Shown here: positions 8,444 to 18,069 of the stretch, piece by piece | Layout: each line of letters starts with the position of its first letter | Numbering within the stretch: the stretch's first letter is position 1 | NCBI GenBank assembly: GCA_019695335.1 | Contig: JAIBAF010000006.1 | Span: 22,833-86,832 of the forward strand | DNA length: 64,000 bases | Origin: a bacterium | GTDB taxonomy: Bacteria; CLD3; SB21 | Reading direction: 5' to 3' | Notes under the pieces: generated by a model | What the model was told of the DNA's origin: nothing | Databases searched by the model: none | The model's input: the letters and a program-made list of their open reading frames with translations, nothing else | Program-made: the position numbers and the translations under genes

Positions 8444-8773
8444 TTATTTCTGAGTAAACAGTGAAATTTCCTCGTTCGATTCGACCGGTGTAGCGTCCTG
8501 ATCGGGCAACAAATCCATCAATTTTTGTGCGCGGGTTTCGTAAGAGTCAACTTGTTTGTTTTGTTCTTCCCGTGTCTTGAAGAATTCGTCGGTAATGTTG
8601 AGTGCGGCCAGGATCGCCACTTTCAGGGACGATTTAATCGTACCGGCGCTGTTAATTTCGCGCATTTTTTGGTCAACATATTTGGCAATTGTCTGAATAT
8701 GATCCGGATCCGCGTCGCCTTTGATCATATAATCGGATCCGTAGATGTTGACTTTGACGGTATGTTTGTCCAC
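8444..8773 (-). CDS. zapA: Cell division protein ZapA
   Basis: The 109-residue protein has the ZapA pattern: VKVNIYGSDYMIKGDADPD N-terminal beta region, the VDQKMREI helix, then the AILAALNITDEFF coiled-coil helix. ZapA tetramers cross-link FtsZ filaments at the division septum. The start is GTG at 8773; no ATG lies nearby. It follows a coiled-coil gene that probably encodes its partner ZapB. Confidence 0.9.
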   Translation of the reverse strand: MDKHTVKVNIYGSDYMIKGDADPDHIQTIAKYVDQKMREINSAGTIKSSLKVAILAALNITDEFFKTREEQNKQVDSYETRAQKLMDLLPDQDATPVESNEEISLFTQK

Positions 8774-8820
8774 TGTTTTCTTATCGCATTAAACTTAACA
8801 CCTGCGGTGTTAATACAATT

Positions 8821-9291
8821 TTATATGGATGAAATAGTTTTTTCTAATTGTCCTAACTTCGACAATGCAGTTTCGATATGCTCTCGAATCGCATTACGGT
8901 CAAAAGATGATTCCGTTGTTGACTGCGATTGAACCTGCTGCATTTCTTCCTTAAGCTTTTCATGAGTCTCATGTGCTGTCTCGAATTCCTGTCTCAGAAG
9001 GTTATACGCGCTTTGCAATTCCTGAAAAGCTGCTTCTTTAGTTTTTAAAAGAGCCTGTTGTCTGCGAATAATCTGTTCTTTTTCTTCGAGAGAATCGCTT
9101 GACGTTTCAGGTGTCGTTTCACGCTGGAGTAATTGGGTCTTGAGTTGTTCGTTTTCTTTTTGTAAAACATCGAAACGTTTGAGCCATTGGCGCATACGTT
9201 GCTCTAATAATTCCATCGGATCAGTCGATTCCATATCCCAAGCCGTAGTTTTGGTTTTCGTAGTGCGGGATTTGGTAGTCGACGCATTCAT
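8821..9291 (-). CDS. Coiled-coil protein, probable ZapB-like division factor
   Basis: The protein has 156 residues. A basic Thr/Lys-rich N-terminus precedes a long heptad-bearing helix (about 25-130) with LEQRMRQWLKRFDVLQKENE at its start. That is the arrangement of ZapB-type proteins, which have a short helix around W/R residues followed by Glu/Gln-rich coiled coil. The position between pheT and zapA supports a role in Z-ring assembly as the ZapA partner. Coiled coils align poorly, so the assignment rests largely on context. An internal ATG (MESTDPMELL) is an alternative start. Confidence 0.65.
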   Translation of the reverse strand: MNASTTKSRTTKTKTTAWDMESTDPMELLEQRMRQWLKRFDVLQKENEQLKTQLLQRETTPETSSDSLEEKEQIIRRQQALLKTKEAAFQELQSAYNLLRQEFETAHETHEKLKEEMQQVQSQSTTESSFDRNAIREHIETALSKLGQLEKTISSI

Positions 9292-9312
9292 CCGGCGATG
9301 CCAAAGGTTATG

Positions 9313-11727
9313 TCACTGGCGCAACGATGCCTGAAATTGTTTTTCCGTACGTTGCAGGATTCGTTTAATGACGGTATCAACTTCTTCTTCTGTCAACGTA
9401 CGTTCGTGCGATTGAAAAATTAATGAAAATGCTAAACTTTTTTTGTCGTTTGGAATCTGATTGCCCGTATAAACATCAAAAACATCTAAGGCTTGCAAAT
9501 GATCACCTGCTTCTTTCCGGATAACTTCAATAAGTTCCTTGGCAACAAGATTACGATCGATGATCAGTGCTAAATCACGCCGTACTGAAGGAAAACGAGG
9601 AATCGGCGTGTATATTAATTTATTTTGTGTTAATGCCTGAAGTTTTTGGAAATTCAGTTCAAACGCCCAAACGTCCGCATCAATGTCAAAATGTCGTAAA
9701 AGGGTCTTGGACAAACGTCCGAAACGGCCTAAAATTGTGTCCGAAAAATCATTCTCTTTGGCTAAAATTTCCAAAGAGTTAGCGGAAAAAACTTCTTGGT
9801 CATGATAATGATTAAATTGAATATTGTCAAGTAGAAACTTCCTCCCAAGCCGCGTCAAAATGCTCTTTAAGTCAAAGAAATCAAATGCTTCCGGTTTTGA
9901 ACTCCAATGAATAGGCGCTCTCTTACCGGTCGCACATCCGGCCAAAATGATTTTTTCTTTTGGTAACACTTCGTTAATATGATGATACGTCCGGCCAATT
10001 TCAAAAATCCGAATATCAAGGTTTTTTCGGTTCAGATTCGTACGCACCACTTCCAATAGGCTTGGTAGCATCGAGATACGCATTACACCCATTTCTTCAC
10101 CGATCGGATTCATCAGCTTCACAAATTCTTTTTCAGATTGCGGCGCAACAGCTAACTGATCCTTCGCAAGAACCATTGAATTGGTGACCACTTCATAGAA
10201 GCCGTTTTCTTTCATGGTTTCGCGAACACTCATAATAAATTTGCCGTCCGTATCGGCAGAGGCATCGTAGTGTACGTAGGCTCCGGAAGAGGTTGGTAAA
10301 TTGGAGTAGCCGTGGATACGTGCAACTTCTTCGATCAGGTCGACGGCTTCTATCAGGTCACGTCTGAAACTTGGCGGCGTTACGTCGAAAACACCTGTCG
10401 AGGTTTCACGAACAGTACAATTTATTTTTTCCAGGATGTTTTTTATTAAAGCTGCCGGAAGATTTTCACCAAGAAGTTTTTTGACAGCCTCAGTCGTGAG
10501 TTGAATCGATTGGGGAGTGATTGAAGTTTTGACAACATCAATATGACCTTTGGCAATTTCTCCGCCGGCCGTTTCTTTAAACAGTTGAATGGCACGATTG
10601 AGCGCAGTGAGCGATCCTTCCGGATCAACTCCGCGGCCAAACCGATTCGATGCATCGGAATGAATGCCAAGATGTTTGGCGGAACGGCGAATGCGTTTGG
10701 AATCGAAATAAGCCGATTCCAAAAGTACATTAACCGTTGCATCGGAAATTTCAGAATTTTTTCCGCCCATAATTCCACCGATACCAATTGAGCGCTTCGC
10801 ATCGCAAATCATCACGGTTTCATTATTCAAAATGTGCGTCTTTCCATCGAGCGTGACGAAGCGATCGCCTTCTTTGGAAGAACGGACAATGATCGCATGA
10901 CCTTCTAATTGATCATAATCAAAAGCGTGCAGAGGTTGACCGCACTCCAGCATGACGTAATTAGTGACGTCAACAATATTATTGATTGAGCGAAGCCCGC
11001 TTGCCTCAAGGCGTTTTATTAACCATTCAGGCGATGGACCAATTTTAACGCCACGAATGGCTCTGGCCGTGTATCTCGGGCATCCGATGCCATCTTCGAT
11101 AATAACGGACGCCAATTGACTGATTTCTTGAGACGTTTCGTCAATTTTAATTTCCGGGAGTTTGATAGATTGATTTTCAATAATGGCTATTTCTCTGGCT
11201 ATTCCTAATACGCTCAAACAATCGGGGCGGTTGGATGTCACATCAATATCTAAAATCGTATCGCCGATTCCCATGAAGTTCGCAAAAGCCTGACCGAGAG
11301 CATGAGCCTTTGCCATGTCCAATTCCCAAATCCCCGGCGATTTTTCTTTTTCAAAGCCAAGTTCGCTTTTAGAACAAATCATTCCGTGGGACTCTTCGCC
11401 GCGGATTTTGGCTTTTTTGATTTCAAAATTTCCCGGCATGACGGTTCCGACCGTTGCAACAGGGACAAGCTGCCCGGCCTTCACGTTAGAAGCTCCGCAG
11501 ACGATACTTAAAATTTCCTTGCCGATATCGACTTTGGTCAATGATAATTTATCAGCATTGGGATGTTTTTGGGCTTCGAGCACTTTGCCGATTACGACAC
11601 CGGGAAACGGATCAAGTTCGATAATCGCTTCGACATTCAAACCGTTCATCGTCATCCGGTGCGCAAGTTCATTTATAGGCAGCGTGATCGTGACGTAATC
11701 GTTGATCCATGAGAGAGAAACTTTCAC
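9313..11727 (-). CDS. pheT: Phenylalanine--tRNA ligase beta subunit
   Basis: This is a full-length, 804-residue beta subunit. The tRNA-binding OB domain is at about 40-150 ([20 protein letters not shown]), the B3/B4 editing region at about 210-390, B5 at about 405-475, the catalytic-like core follows, and the anticodon-binding FDX-ACB domain is at the end ([15 protein letters not shown] onward). It starts with GTG at 11727 ([12 protein letters not shown]). The alpha subunit gene pheS, which is usually immediately upstream, is not in this window; the next gene upstream runs the other way. Downstream come the zapB-like gene and zapA. Confidence 0.97.
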   Translation of the reverse strand: MKVSLSWINDYVTITLPINELAHRMTMNGLNVEAIIELDPFPGVVIGKVLEAQKHPNADKLSLTKVDIGKEILSIVCGASNVKAGQLVPVATVGTVMPGNFEIKKAKIRGEESHGMICSKSELGFEKEKSPGIWELDMAKAHALGQAFANFMGIGDTILDIDVTSNRPDCLSVLGIAREIAIIENQSIKLPEIKIDETSQEISQLASVIIEDGIGCPRYTARAIRGVKIGPSPEWLIKRLEASGLRSINNIVDVTNYVMLECGQPLHAFDYDQLEGHAIIVRSSKEGDRFVTLDGKTHILNNETVMICDAKRSIGIGGIMGGKNSEISDATVNVLLESAYFDSKRIRRSAKHLGIHSDASNRFGRGVDPEGSLTALNRAIQLFKETAGGEIAKGHIDVVKTSITPQSIQLTTEAVKKLLGENLPAALIKNILEKINCTVRETSTGVFDVTPPSFRRDLIEAVDLIEEVARIHGYSNLPTSSGAYVHYDASADTDGKFIMSVRETMKENGFYEVVTNSMVLAKDQLAVAPQSEKEFVKLMNPIGEEMGVMRISMLPSLLEVVRTNLNRKNLDIRIFEIGRTYHHINEVLPKEKIILAGCATGKRAPIHWSSKPEAFDFFDLKSILTRLGRKFLLDNIQFNHYHDQEVFSANSLEILAKENDFSDTILGRFGRLSKTLLRHFDIDADVWAFELNFQKLQALTQNKLIYTPIPRFPSVRRDLALIIDRNLVAKELIEVIRKEAGDHLQALDVFDVYTGNQIPNDKKSLAFSLIFQSHERTLTEEEVDTVIKRILQRTEKQFQASLRQ

Positions 11728-11755
11728 TTCCGACTCCGTTGTGTTGCTTTGAATT

Positions 11756-11777
11756 GCTAAAAATCAGACTTTTTAGC
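11756..11777. other. Small hairpin upstream of pheT
   Basis: GCTAAAAA (11756-11763) and TTTTTAGC (11770-11777) form a perfect 8-bp stem with a 6-nt loop in the pheT/ppk2 divergent spacer, 29 bp from the pheT start. An adjacent AAAAATTTTTT tract follows. It could be a leader structure of pheT or an operator. Confidence 0.35.
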
Positions 11778-11931
11778 GTGAAAAATTTTTTGCGTTAAAA
11801 AACTCGTAAAGTATAGGATTGTTTAACCGAAAAATCAATGCACAAGTCTGCAAAAAATCATTGGCCATTCATCCAAGAAAATCGGAAATTATGAGGTTAG
11901 GCACGATCAACTTAACTTACTGGAGGCGAAC

Positions 11932-12735
11932 ATGGTTAAAAAATTCAGAGTGCCGCCGGAAACGTCGGTTTCCCTCAAAGATTATGATCCCGATTATACT
12001 GCCGGTTATGAATCGGCAGACGATGCCCGGGACGAATTCAAAAAACTTAACCTCAAAATGATCGAGTTACAGGAATTAATGTATGCGCAAAAAAAACATG
12101 CTTTATTGATCATTCTGCAGGCCATGGATGCGGGCGGCAAGGATGGTACGATCAAAAATGTGATGCGCGGCATCAATCCTCAAAGCTGCGTGGTGCACAG
12201 TTTCAAAGGTCCGTCGGAAGAAGAACGTTCTCATGATTTTTTGTGGCGTATTCATAAAGCGGTGCCGCCGCGCGGCTCCGTTGGAATTTTCAACCGTTCG
12301 CATTACGAGGACGTTTTGGTTACACGCGTTCACGGCATGATCAACGACAAAGAAGCCAAAGAACGGTTTGAGAGGATTAACGAATTTGAAGAATTGCTGT
12401 ACGATAGCGATGTCGCTATCGTGAAATTTTTTCTGTACATCTCCAAAGACGAACAGAAAAAAAGACTGCAGGAGCGTCTGGATGACAAGGAAAAACACTG
12501 GAAGTTTTCACCTAACGATTTGAAAGAGCGTAAACTCTGGGGGGATTACATGAACGCTTTCGAAGACGTTTTTTCGAATTGCAGTAAAAAACATGCGCCT
12601 TGGTATATTATACCGTCGAATAAAAAATGGTTCAGGAATCTGGCTGTTGCGGAAGTCATTGTCGATACCATGGAGGACTTGAAAATGCACGTTCCGAAAC
12701 CCGCGGAGGATTATTCGAAAGTCGTGATTGAATGA
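11932..12735 (+). CDS. ppk2: Polyphosphate kinase 2 family protein
   Basis: The protein has 267 residues. Walker A DAGGKDGT is at 66-73 and Walker B/lid region FNRSHYEDVLV at about 120-130, followed by the KERFERINEFEELL helix typical of PPK2 enzymes. PPK2 proteins transfer phosphate between polyphosphate and nucleoside mono- or diphosphates. The single-domain length fits classes I and III, and the class cannot be decided by eye. A strong GGAGG site precedes the ATG. It stands alone, divergent from pheT and upstream of transketolase. Confidence 0.92.
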   Translation: MVKKFRVPPETSVSLKDYDPDYTAGYESADDARDEFKKLNLKMIELQELMYAQKKHALLIILQAMDAGGKDGTIKNVMRGINPQSCVVHSFKGPSEEERSHDFLWRIHKAVPPRGSVGIFNRSHYEDVLVTRVHGMINDKEAKERFERINEFEELLYDSDVAIVKFFLYISKDEQKKRLQERLDDKEKHWKFSPNDLKERKLWGDYMNAFEDVFSNCSKKHAPWYIIPSNKKWFRNLAVAEVIVDTMEDLKMHVPKPAEDYSKVVIE

Positions 12736-12888
12736 TTTGAGCGTTGACAACTTTTTTATTTATTCATCCGATACATTTTTTTATTGCACATCGCTCTTGC
12801 AGAGATTAACTTCTTGAGCAATTACCGCCCTTGCTTTTAATTTTCTTCAAATAGACCCGCTCACGAATTTTAAACAGGAGGAGATTTC

Positions 12889-14997
12889 ATGAACTCCATT
12901 GAGTCGCTTTGTATCAATACGATTCGTACATTGTCGATGGATGCCGTTCAACAGGCGAATTCCGGTCACCCGGGAACGCCGATGGCGTTGGCGCCGGTAG
13001 CCTTTACGTTGTTCGACAAATTTATCAAACACAATCCGAAAAATTCCGACTGGCCGAATCGCGATCGGTTCGTATTGTCTGCCGGCCATGCATCGATGCT
13101 TTTATACAGTACATTACACATCAATGGATACGATATCTCTCTTGACGATATGCGTAATTTTCGTCAGCTGCATAGTAAATGTGCCGGTCATCCGGAATAC
13201 GGTTTAGCTCCAGGAATTGAGACAACGACTGGCCCCCTCGGGCAGGGTGTAGCCAACAGCGTCGGTATGGCCATTGCCGAAAAGTGGCTGGCTAAATATT
13301 TTAATCGTCCGAATTTTGACTTGATCAACTATAAAATTTTCGCCATTGCCGGCGATGGTTGTATGATGGAAGGCATTTCTTCCGAAGCAGCGTCGTTAGC
13401 GGGGCACCTCGGATTAGATAACCTGGTCTGGCTGTATGACAATAATCATATTACTATCGAAGGTAAAACGTCGCTGGCTTTTTCTGAAGACGTTCATAAA
13501 CGATTCGAAGCATACGGATGGTTTGTGCAACATCTTCCTGACGCTAATGATACATCGGCTATCGTTTCAGCCTTGCAAAATGCCAATGCAACTAAAGGCC
13601 GTCCCTCATTGATTATCATCGACAGTCATATTGCGTATGGAGCTCCCAATAAACAAGATACGCATGGCGCACACGGTGAGCCTTTGGGTGAAGACGAAAT
13701 CAAAGCGGCGAAAAAAAATTACGGGTGGGATCCTGATAAAAAGTTTTTCGTGCCCCAGGAAGTGATGAATTATGCGCAACAAATGACGGTGAAGGGTCAA
13801 CAATCTGAGGCGGATTGGCAGAAACGATTTGCGGAATATGCTCACGCATTTCCTGAATTAGCAAAGGAATTTGAATTAATTCAAAAACGAGCAATGCCTG
13901 AAAACTGGGATTCGGAAATTCCGGTATTTCCTACCGATGCCAAAGGATTGGCGAGCCGTGAGTCCAACGGGAAAATTCTTAATGCTGTAGCTAAAAAAGT
14001 TCCGTGGCTGATCGGTGGCGCGGCGGACCTCGCACCGTCGACCAAAACTTTGATCAACGATGGAGGACACTTCTCAAAAGAAAATTTTGGCGGACGTAAT
14101 TTCCATTTCGGAATTCGCGAGCATGCGATGGGTGCGATCGTAAATGGCATGACGTTGAGTAAGTTGAGGACTTACGGAGCCGGCTTTTTGATTTTTTCGG
14201 ATTACATGCGACCGACCTTCCGGTTGGCATCATTGATGGAGCAACCTTCGGTATTTATTTTTACCCATGACAGTATTGGAGTAGGTGAAGATGGTCCGAC
14301 GCATCAACCTATCGAGCAGATAGCCTCGTTGCGTGCAATTCCAAACCTTGAAGTCATTCGTCCGGCGGATGCGAATGAAGTGGCTGAAGCATGGCGATAT
14401 ATTATGGAATTGAAAGATCGCCCATCGGCGTTGATATTGACTCGTCAGGCTTTACCGACGTTTGATCGTTCACGATACGGTTCAGCCAACGGGTTAAAAC
14501 GCGGCGGGTACATTATGGCTGATTGCAAAGGCACGCCGGAGGTTATATTGATCGGTACAGGTTCGGAAGTTCAGCTGTGTGTCGGCGCTTACGAACAGTT
14601 GACAAAGGAAGGTATCAGGTGTCGAGTCGTGAGCTTGCCGTGCTGGAGCTTATTTGAACGCCAAAGCGATGCGTATTGGGAAAAAGTAATCCCGTCGTCG
14701 GTTCGTTGTCGAATCGCGGTTGAAGCCGCGTCGAGCTTTGGCTGGAGACGTTATACCGGTATCGATGCGGACGGAGGTATCGTCGCCATGAGAGATTTTG
14801 GCGAATCCGCTCCTATCAAAGCGTTGTTAGAAGAATTCGGTTTTACAGTCGAAGCTGTAGTGAAAATGGCCAAAGCGAAGCTGCGCTCTTTCCAAAAGAA
14901 AGAAAAGCCCAAAGCTGCTCAAAAAACAACGAAACATTTGGCCAAAAGCAATAAATCAAAGACTATAAAAAAGAAGAGCAAGTCCAAAAGAAAATGA
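12889..14997 (+). CDS. tkt: Transketolase with lysine-rich C-terminal tail
   Basis: The 702-residue enzyme links the pentose phosphate pathway to glycolysis by moving two-carbon ketol units. The TPP-binding domain has AGDGCMMEGISSEAASLAG...YDNN, the pyrimidine domain has FGIREHAMGAIVNGM, and the C-terminal domain has GTGSEVQLC. The last 40 or so residues are an extra, highly basic extension (repeats of KKKSKSK type) not normally found in transketolases. An AGGAGG site lies seven bases before the ATG. The gene ends in a strong terminator and is separate from the split transketolase pair at 54.7-56.7 kb. Confidence 0.96.
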   Translation: MNSIESLCINTIRTLSMDAVQQANSGHPGTPMALAPVAFTLFDKFIKHNPKNSDWPNRDRFVLSAGHASMLLYSTLHINGYDISLDDMRNFRQLHSKCAGHPEYGLAPGIETTTGPLGQGVANSVGMAIAEKWLAKYFNRPNFDLINYKIFAIAGDGCMMEGISSEAASLAGHLGLDNLVWLYDNNHITIEGKTSLAFSEDVHKRFEAYGWFVQHLPDANDTSAIVSALQNANATKGRPSLIIIDSHIAYGAPNKQDTHGAHGEPLGEDEIKAAKKNYGWDPDKKFFVPQEVMNYAQQMTVKGQQSEADWQKRFAEYAHAFPELAKEFELIQKRAMPENWDSEIPVFPTDAKGLASRESNGKILNAVAKKVPWLIGGAADLAPSTKTLINDGGHFSKENFGGRNFHFGIREHAMGAIVNGMTLSKLRTYGAGFLIFSDYMRPTFRLASLMEQPSVFIFTHDSIGVGEDGPTHQPIEQIASLRAIPNLEVIRPADANEVAEAWRYIMELKDRPSALILTRQALPTFDRSRYGSANGLKRGGYIMADCKGTPEVILIGTGSEVQLCVGAYEQLTKEGIRCRVVSLPCWSLFERQSDAYWEKVIPSSVRCRIAVEAASSFGWRRYTGIDADGGIVAMRDFGESAPIKALLEEFGFTVEAVVKMAKAKLRSFQKKEKPKAAQKTTKHLAKSNKSKTIKKKSKSKRK

Positions 14998-15015
14998 ATT
15001 TGCTTTATAAGCATC

Positions 15016-15048
15016 AAAAAGGCTGGTTCAAAAAACCAGCCTTTTTTT
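15016..15048 (+). terminator. Intrinsic terminator of tkt
   Basis: GGCTGGTT (15021-15028) pairs with AACCAGCC (15034-15041) around a 5-nt loop. An A5 tract precedes it and a T7 tract follows at 15042-15048. This is a classical rho-independent terminator 20-50 nt after the tkt stop. Confidence 0.93.
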
Positions 15049-15127
15049 ATTTAAATTTTTCGGAATATTTGCCGTATTCGTCTCGTTATACTTCCAGCCC
15101 TAAATTTTAAAACATTGGAGAAATGGT

Positions 15128-15793
15128 ATGGTCAAATTAATGATCGCTGCTTTATTATTGTCTGTCGCGGCCTGCAAAAAATCTACTGAAATGAAAGCTA
15201 CGGAAGCAAAAGTCGAATCTGCGAAATCCGACGATTCAAAAAAAATCGTACCGGCAGGCGTCAAACCCGATACGGCTATATTTTCAGGAGGATGTTTTTG
15301 GTGTATGGAAGGGCCGTTTGAAAAACTCGACGGCGTTTTTGATGCCATTTCAGGATATACCGGCGGGCATAAGCGCAATCCAACTTACGGCGAAGTAGGA
15401 AGTGGAACTACAGGACATCGCGAAAGCGTGGAAATTATTTATGATTCGGCTAAGATCAGCTATGAACAGCTACTCAATGTCTTTTGGCGGCAAATCGATC
15501 CTACGGACGACGGAGGACAATTTGTCGATCGCGGATTTCAATATACTACAGCGATATTTTATATGAATGAAGCGCAAAAAAAAGCTGCTGAAAAGTCGAA
15601 GGAAGAATTGACCAAATCAGGAAAATTTTCAGCGTCGATAGTGACCCCGATTTTACCTGCTTCAACGTATTATCCTGCCGAAGATTATCATCAGGATTTC
15701 TACAAGAAAGATCCTGATCACTATCACAATTACCGTAGCGGTTCTGGCCGTGATCAGTTTATTGAAAAAACGTGGGGTAAGTCAGCTCATTAA
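15128..15793 (+). CDS. msrA: Peptide-methionine (S)-S-oxide reductase MsrA, lipoprotein form
   Basis: The protein has 221 residues. It starts with a short signal and an SVAAC lipobox (Cys16), followed by a Lys/Ser/Glu linker of about 30 residues. The MsrA domain follows, with the catalytic GGCFWCME motif (Cys56, Cys59), GYTGG and the GHRESVEI region. It reduces methionine sulfoxide in proteins. The lipid anchor would place it in the periplasm or at the outer membrane, where it would protect envelope proteins; that localisation is inferred from the signal. It is single, without an attached MsrB domain. Confidence 0.93.
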   Translation: MVKLMIAALLLSVAACKKSTEMKATEAKVESAKSDDSKKIVPAGVKPDTAIFSGGCFWCMEGPFEKLDGVFDAISGYTGGHKRNPTYGEVGSGTTGHRESVEIIYDSAKISYEQLLNVFWRQIDPTDDGGQFVDRGFQYTTAIFYMNEAQKKAAEKSKEELTKSGKFSASIVTPILPASTYYPAEDYHQDFYKKDPDHYHNYRSGSGRDQFIEKTWGKSAH

Positions 15794-15841
15794 GACGGCG
15801 TTATTCGAGAAATTTCCGATAAGTTTCAGATTTTTACAAAC

Positions 15842-15875
15842 AAAAAAGGGACTATTAATAATAGTCCCTTTTTAT
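15842..15875. terminator. Bidirectional terminator between msrA and E1 gene
   Basis: GGGACTATT (15848-15856) and AATAGTCCC (15860-15868) pair around a 3-nt loop. There is an A6 tract on the left and a T5 tract on the right, so it can stop transcription from both converging genes. Confidence 0.92.
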
Positions 15876-15893
15876 TTTGATCGAATAATAAAA

Positions 15894-17936
15894 TTAGTAT
15901 CGAACTAACTCTTCGATATCATGCATTATTTTTTCTTCATTCACCAGAATAGCGGCTTCAAGTATTCTTGAAAAAGGAATCGGTGCATCCGCACTGCAAC
16001 AACGACGTACGGGCGCGTCAAGAAATTCAAAACATTCCTGCGTAATCCTGGCAGCAATTTCGCCGCTGAATCCTCCGGTAGCTTGATTTTCGGTCACGAC
16101 GAGGACGCGATTGGTCTTCTGAATAGATTGACGGATTGTGTTCATATCCATAGGAACAATTGATCGCAAGTCGATCACTTCGACACTGATACCTTTTTCG
16201 GCTAACTTGTTAGCAGCGCGCAACGACCAGTGGACAGGAGTTCCGTAAGTAACCACGGTGACGTTCGTGCCTTCGCGGCGAATTCTGGCTTTTCCGAACG
16301 GTACAAAATGGTCGGCGCCTGTTTTCGGGCTTTGTGCAAAAATTTGATTATACAAAAATTTGGGTTCAAGAAAGAACGTGATTCCGCGTGATCGTATCGA
16401 CGTACGCAATAATCCGCACGCGTCATCGGCGAACGAAGGAACGACGACCCGAACGCCGGGTAAATTGGCCATCACGCCTTCGACGTTTTGAGAGTGATAT
16501 AAACCGCCGCCGATATAACCACCGCTGGCAAGCCGGATGGTAATGTTTGGGCAATTTTGGCCATTAGAGCGATAGTATTCATGGCTCGTTTCGACAATCT
16601 GTTCCATGGCCGGCCAAACATAATCGGCAAATTGCGCGGCTTCGATGACCACACGAATATCGTCTTTGAATCGCGACATACCGTTGGCGGTACCAACAAT
16701 AAAATCTTCTGCAATCGGAGAATTGAAAACACGTCCACGGCCAAATTCTTGCTGCAATCCTTTCGTGGCATTAAAAACACCGCCTTTGTCTTTCGAAGCG
16801 ACATCCTGTCCCCACATAAAAGTATTCGGATTGAGAGTAAATTCTTCGTGCAGAGTACGGTTAATTGCCTGCAAAATTTTTTCTGTTGGTTCACCGGCCT
16901 GAGTCTGAGTTTCTTCAACATCCATCGGATCCGGCGTGACAAAATATAATGCCGTTTCAGGATCAGGGGTAGGGGCTTCTTCTGCGCGGGCAGCCGCATC
17001 ATCCACTTCACCTGTATTAGCCGATTCCAGGTCAAGGATTTCCTTTTCAGTAAAAATCCGTTCTTCGATCAAGAAACTGCGAAAATTGGCCAAAGGATCG
17101 AGGCGGTGCATCTCTTCCAATTCTTCTTTGGAGCGGTATAGTTCGTGGCGATCGCTGTTGGAGTGAGAATTGATGCGCACGCAATCGGCATGAACCAGCG
17201 CAGGACCTTTTCCCGAACGAACATACGCCATTGCGTCATCCATCGCACGGCGGCAGTCGAAGAAATTGCGTCCATCGCAATTGAAAATGCCGAGATTTTT
17301 CAGTCCGCGGTAATTGTCCGAAACGATACGGTTGGCAGTCTGTTCTTCTGATGGAACGCTGATGCCGTAATGATTATTCTGAATCACAAAAATAACTGGC
17401 AGCATTTCGCGGCTTGCGCCGTTCATGGCTTCATAGACATAACCTTCCGATGAGGACGCATCACCGAAACTCGCATACGCGATTCCTTCAGCTTTATAAT
17501 ACTTAATTGCCCGAGCGACTCCAACCGCATGAAGCGTGTGGTTGGAAACGCATGAGGAAACATTTTCGATCTGGATCGATGGTTTCGCGAAATGGTTGGA
17601 CATATGCCGCCCGCCACTAGCCACATCGTCACGACGGCTGAGGCCGTTAAGCATAATTTCGTATACATTGATTCCCGCCGCGAGGCAGGTTAATTGATCG
17701 CGGTAGTATGGAAATAAGAAATCGACATTGGGGCGAAAGGATAATCCCAAAGCCAATTGAATGCCTTCATGCCCGCCGCACATAGCGAGGTATGACCATC
17801 CTTTGGATTGACGAATGAATTTCGAAGCTTGCTCGTCGATCAATCGGCTCATATGCGCCAAGCGATACCATTTCTTTAATTCATCTTTACTGACATTTGG
17901 ACGCGCTGTTGCTTCGGGTTTCGCAAGTGCTTCCAC
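15894..17936 (-). CDS. 2-oxoacid dehydrogenase E1, alpha and beta fused
   Basis: The protein is about 680 residues. The alpha half comes first, with YYRDQLTCLAAG and the TPP motif GDASSSEGYVYEAMNGAS...QNNHYG. A Glu/Ala/Pro-rich linker near 330-360 is followed by the beta half, which has the IAEDFIVGTANGMS and LASGGYIGGGLYHSQ regions. It decarboxylates pyruvate or a branched-chain 2-oxoacid and passes the acyl group to an E2 lipoyl protein. E2 and E3 are not adjacent. The start chosen is GTG 17936, preceded four bases upstream by GAAGGGAG; the longer frame would need TTG at 17963. Fused E1 proteins of this kind occur in Bacteroidota and relatives. Confidence 0.88.
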   Translation of the reverse strand: MEALAKPEATARPNVSKDELKKWYRLAHMSRLIDEQASKFIRQSKGWSYLAMCGGHEGIQLALGLSFRPNVDFLFPYYRDQLTCLAAGINVYEIMLNGLSRRDDVASGGRHMSNHFAKPSIQIENVSSCVSNHTLHAVGVARAIKYYKAEGIAYASFGDASSSEGYVYEAMNGASREMLPVIFVIQNNHYGISVPSEEQTANRIVSDNYRGLKNLGIFNCDGRNFFDCRRAMDDAMAYVRSGKGPALVHADCVRINSHSNSDRHELYRSKEELEEMHRLDPLANFRSFLIEERIFTEKEILDLESANTGEVDDAAARAEEAPTPDPETALYFVTPDPMDVEETQTQAGEPTEKILQAINRTLHEEFTLNPNTFMWGQDVASKDKGGVFNATKGLQQEFGRGRVFNSPIAEDFIVGTANGMSRFKDDIRVVIEAAQFADYVWPAMEQIVETSHEYYRSNGQNCPNITIRLASGGYIGGGLYHSQNVEGVMANLPGVRVVVPSFADDACGLLRTSIRSRGITFFLEPKFLYNQIFAQSPKTGADHFVPFGKARIRREGTNVTVVTYGTPVHWSLRAANKLAEKGISVEVIDLRSIVPMDMNTIRQSIQKTNRVLVVTENQATGGFSGEIAARITQECFEFLDAPVRRCCSADAPIPFSRILEAAILVNEEKIMHDIEELVRY

Positions 17937-18069
17937 GATGCTCCCTTCAAAAAATTGATACAAATGATGTTGTGTCTAATTAGCGAGGCTATTTAACGAT
18001 TTTTTACAATTATTTCAAGAAAATTTCGCTGACAGAAAGGAGGAAAATTCGGAGAAAAAGCACTTAAAT

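Noticed and set aside
11728..11931. T-box or phe leader upstream of pheT
   Set aside because: No T-box core or attenuator peptide with Phe codons seen; only a small hairpin.
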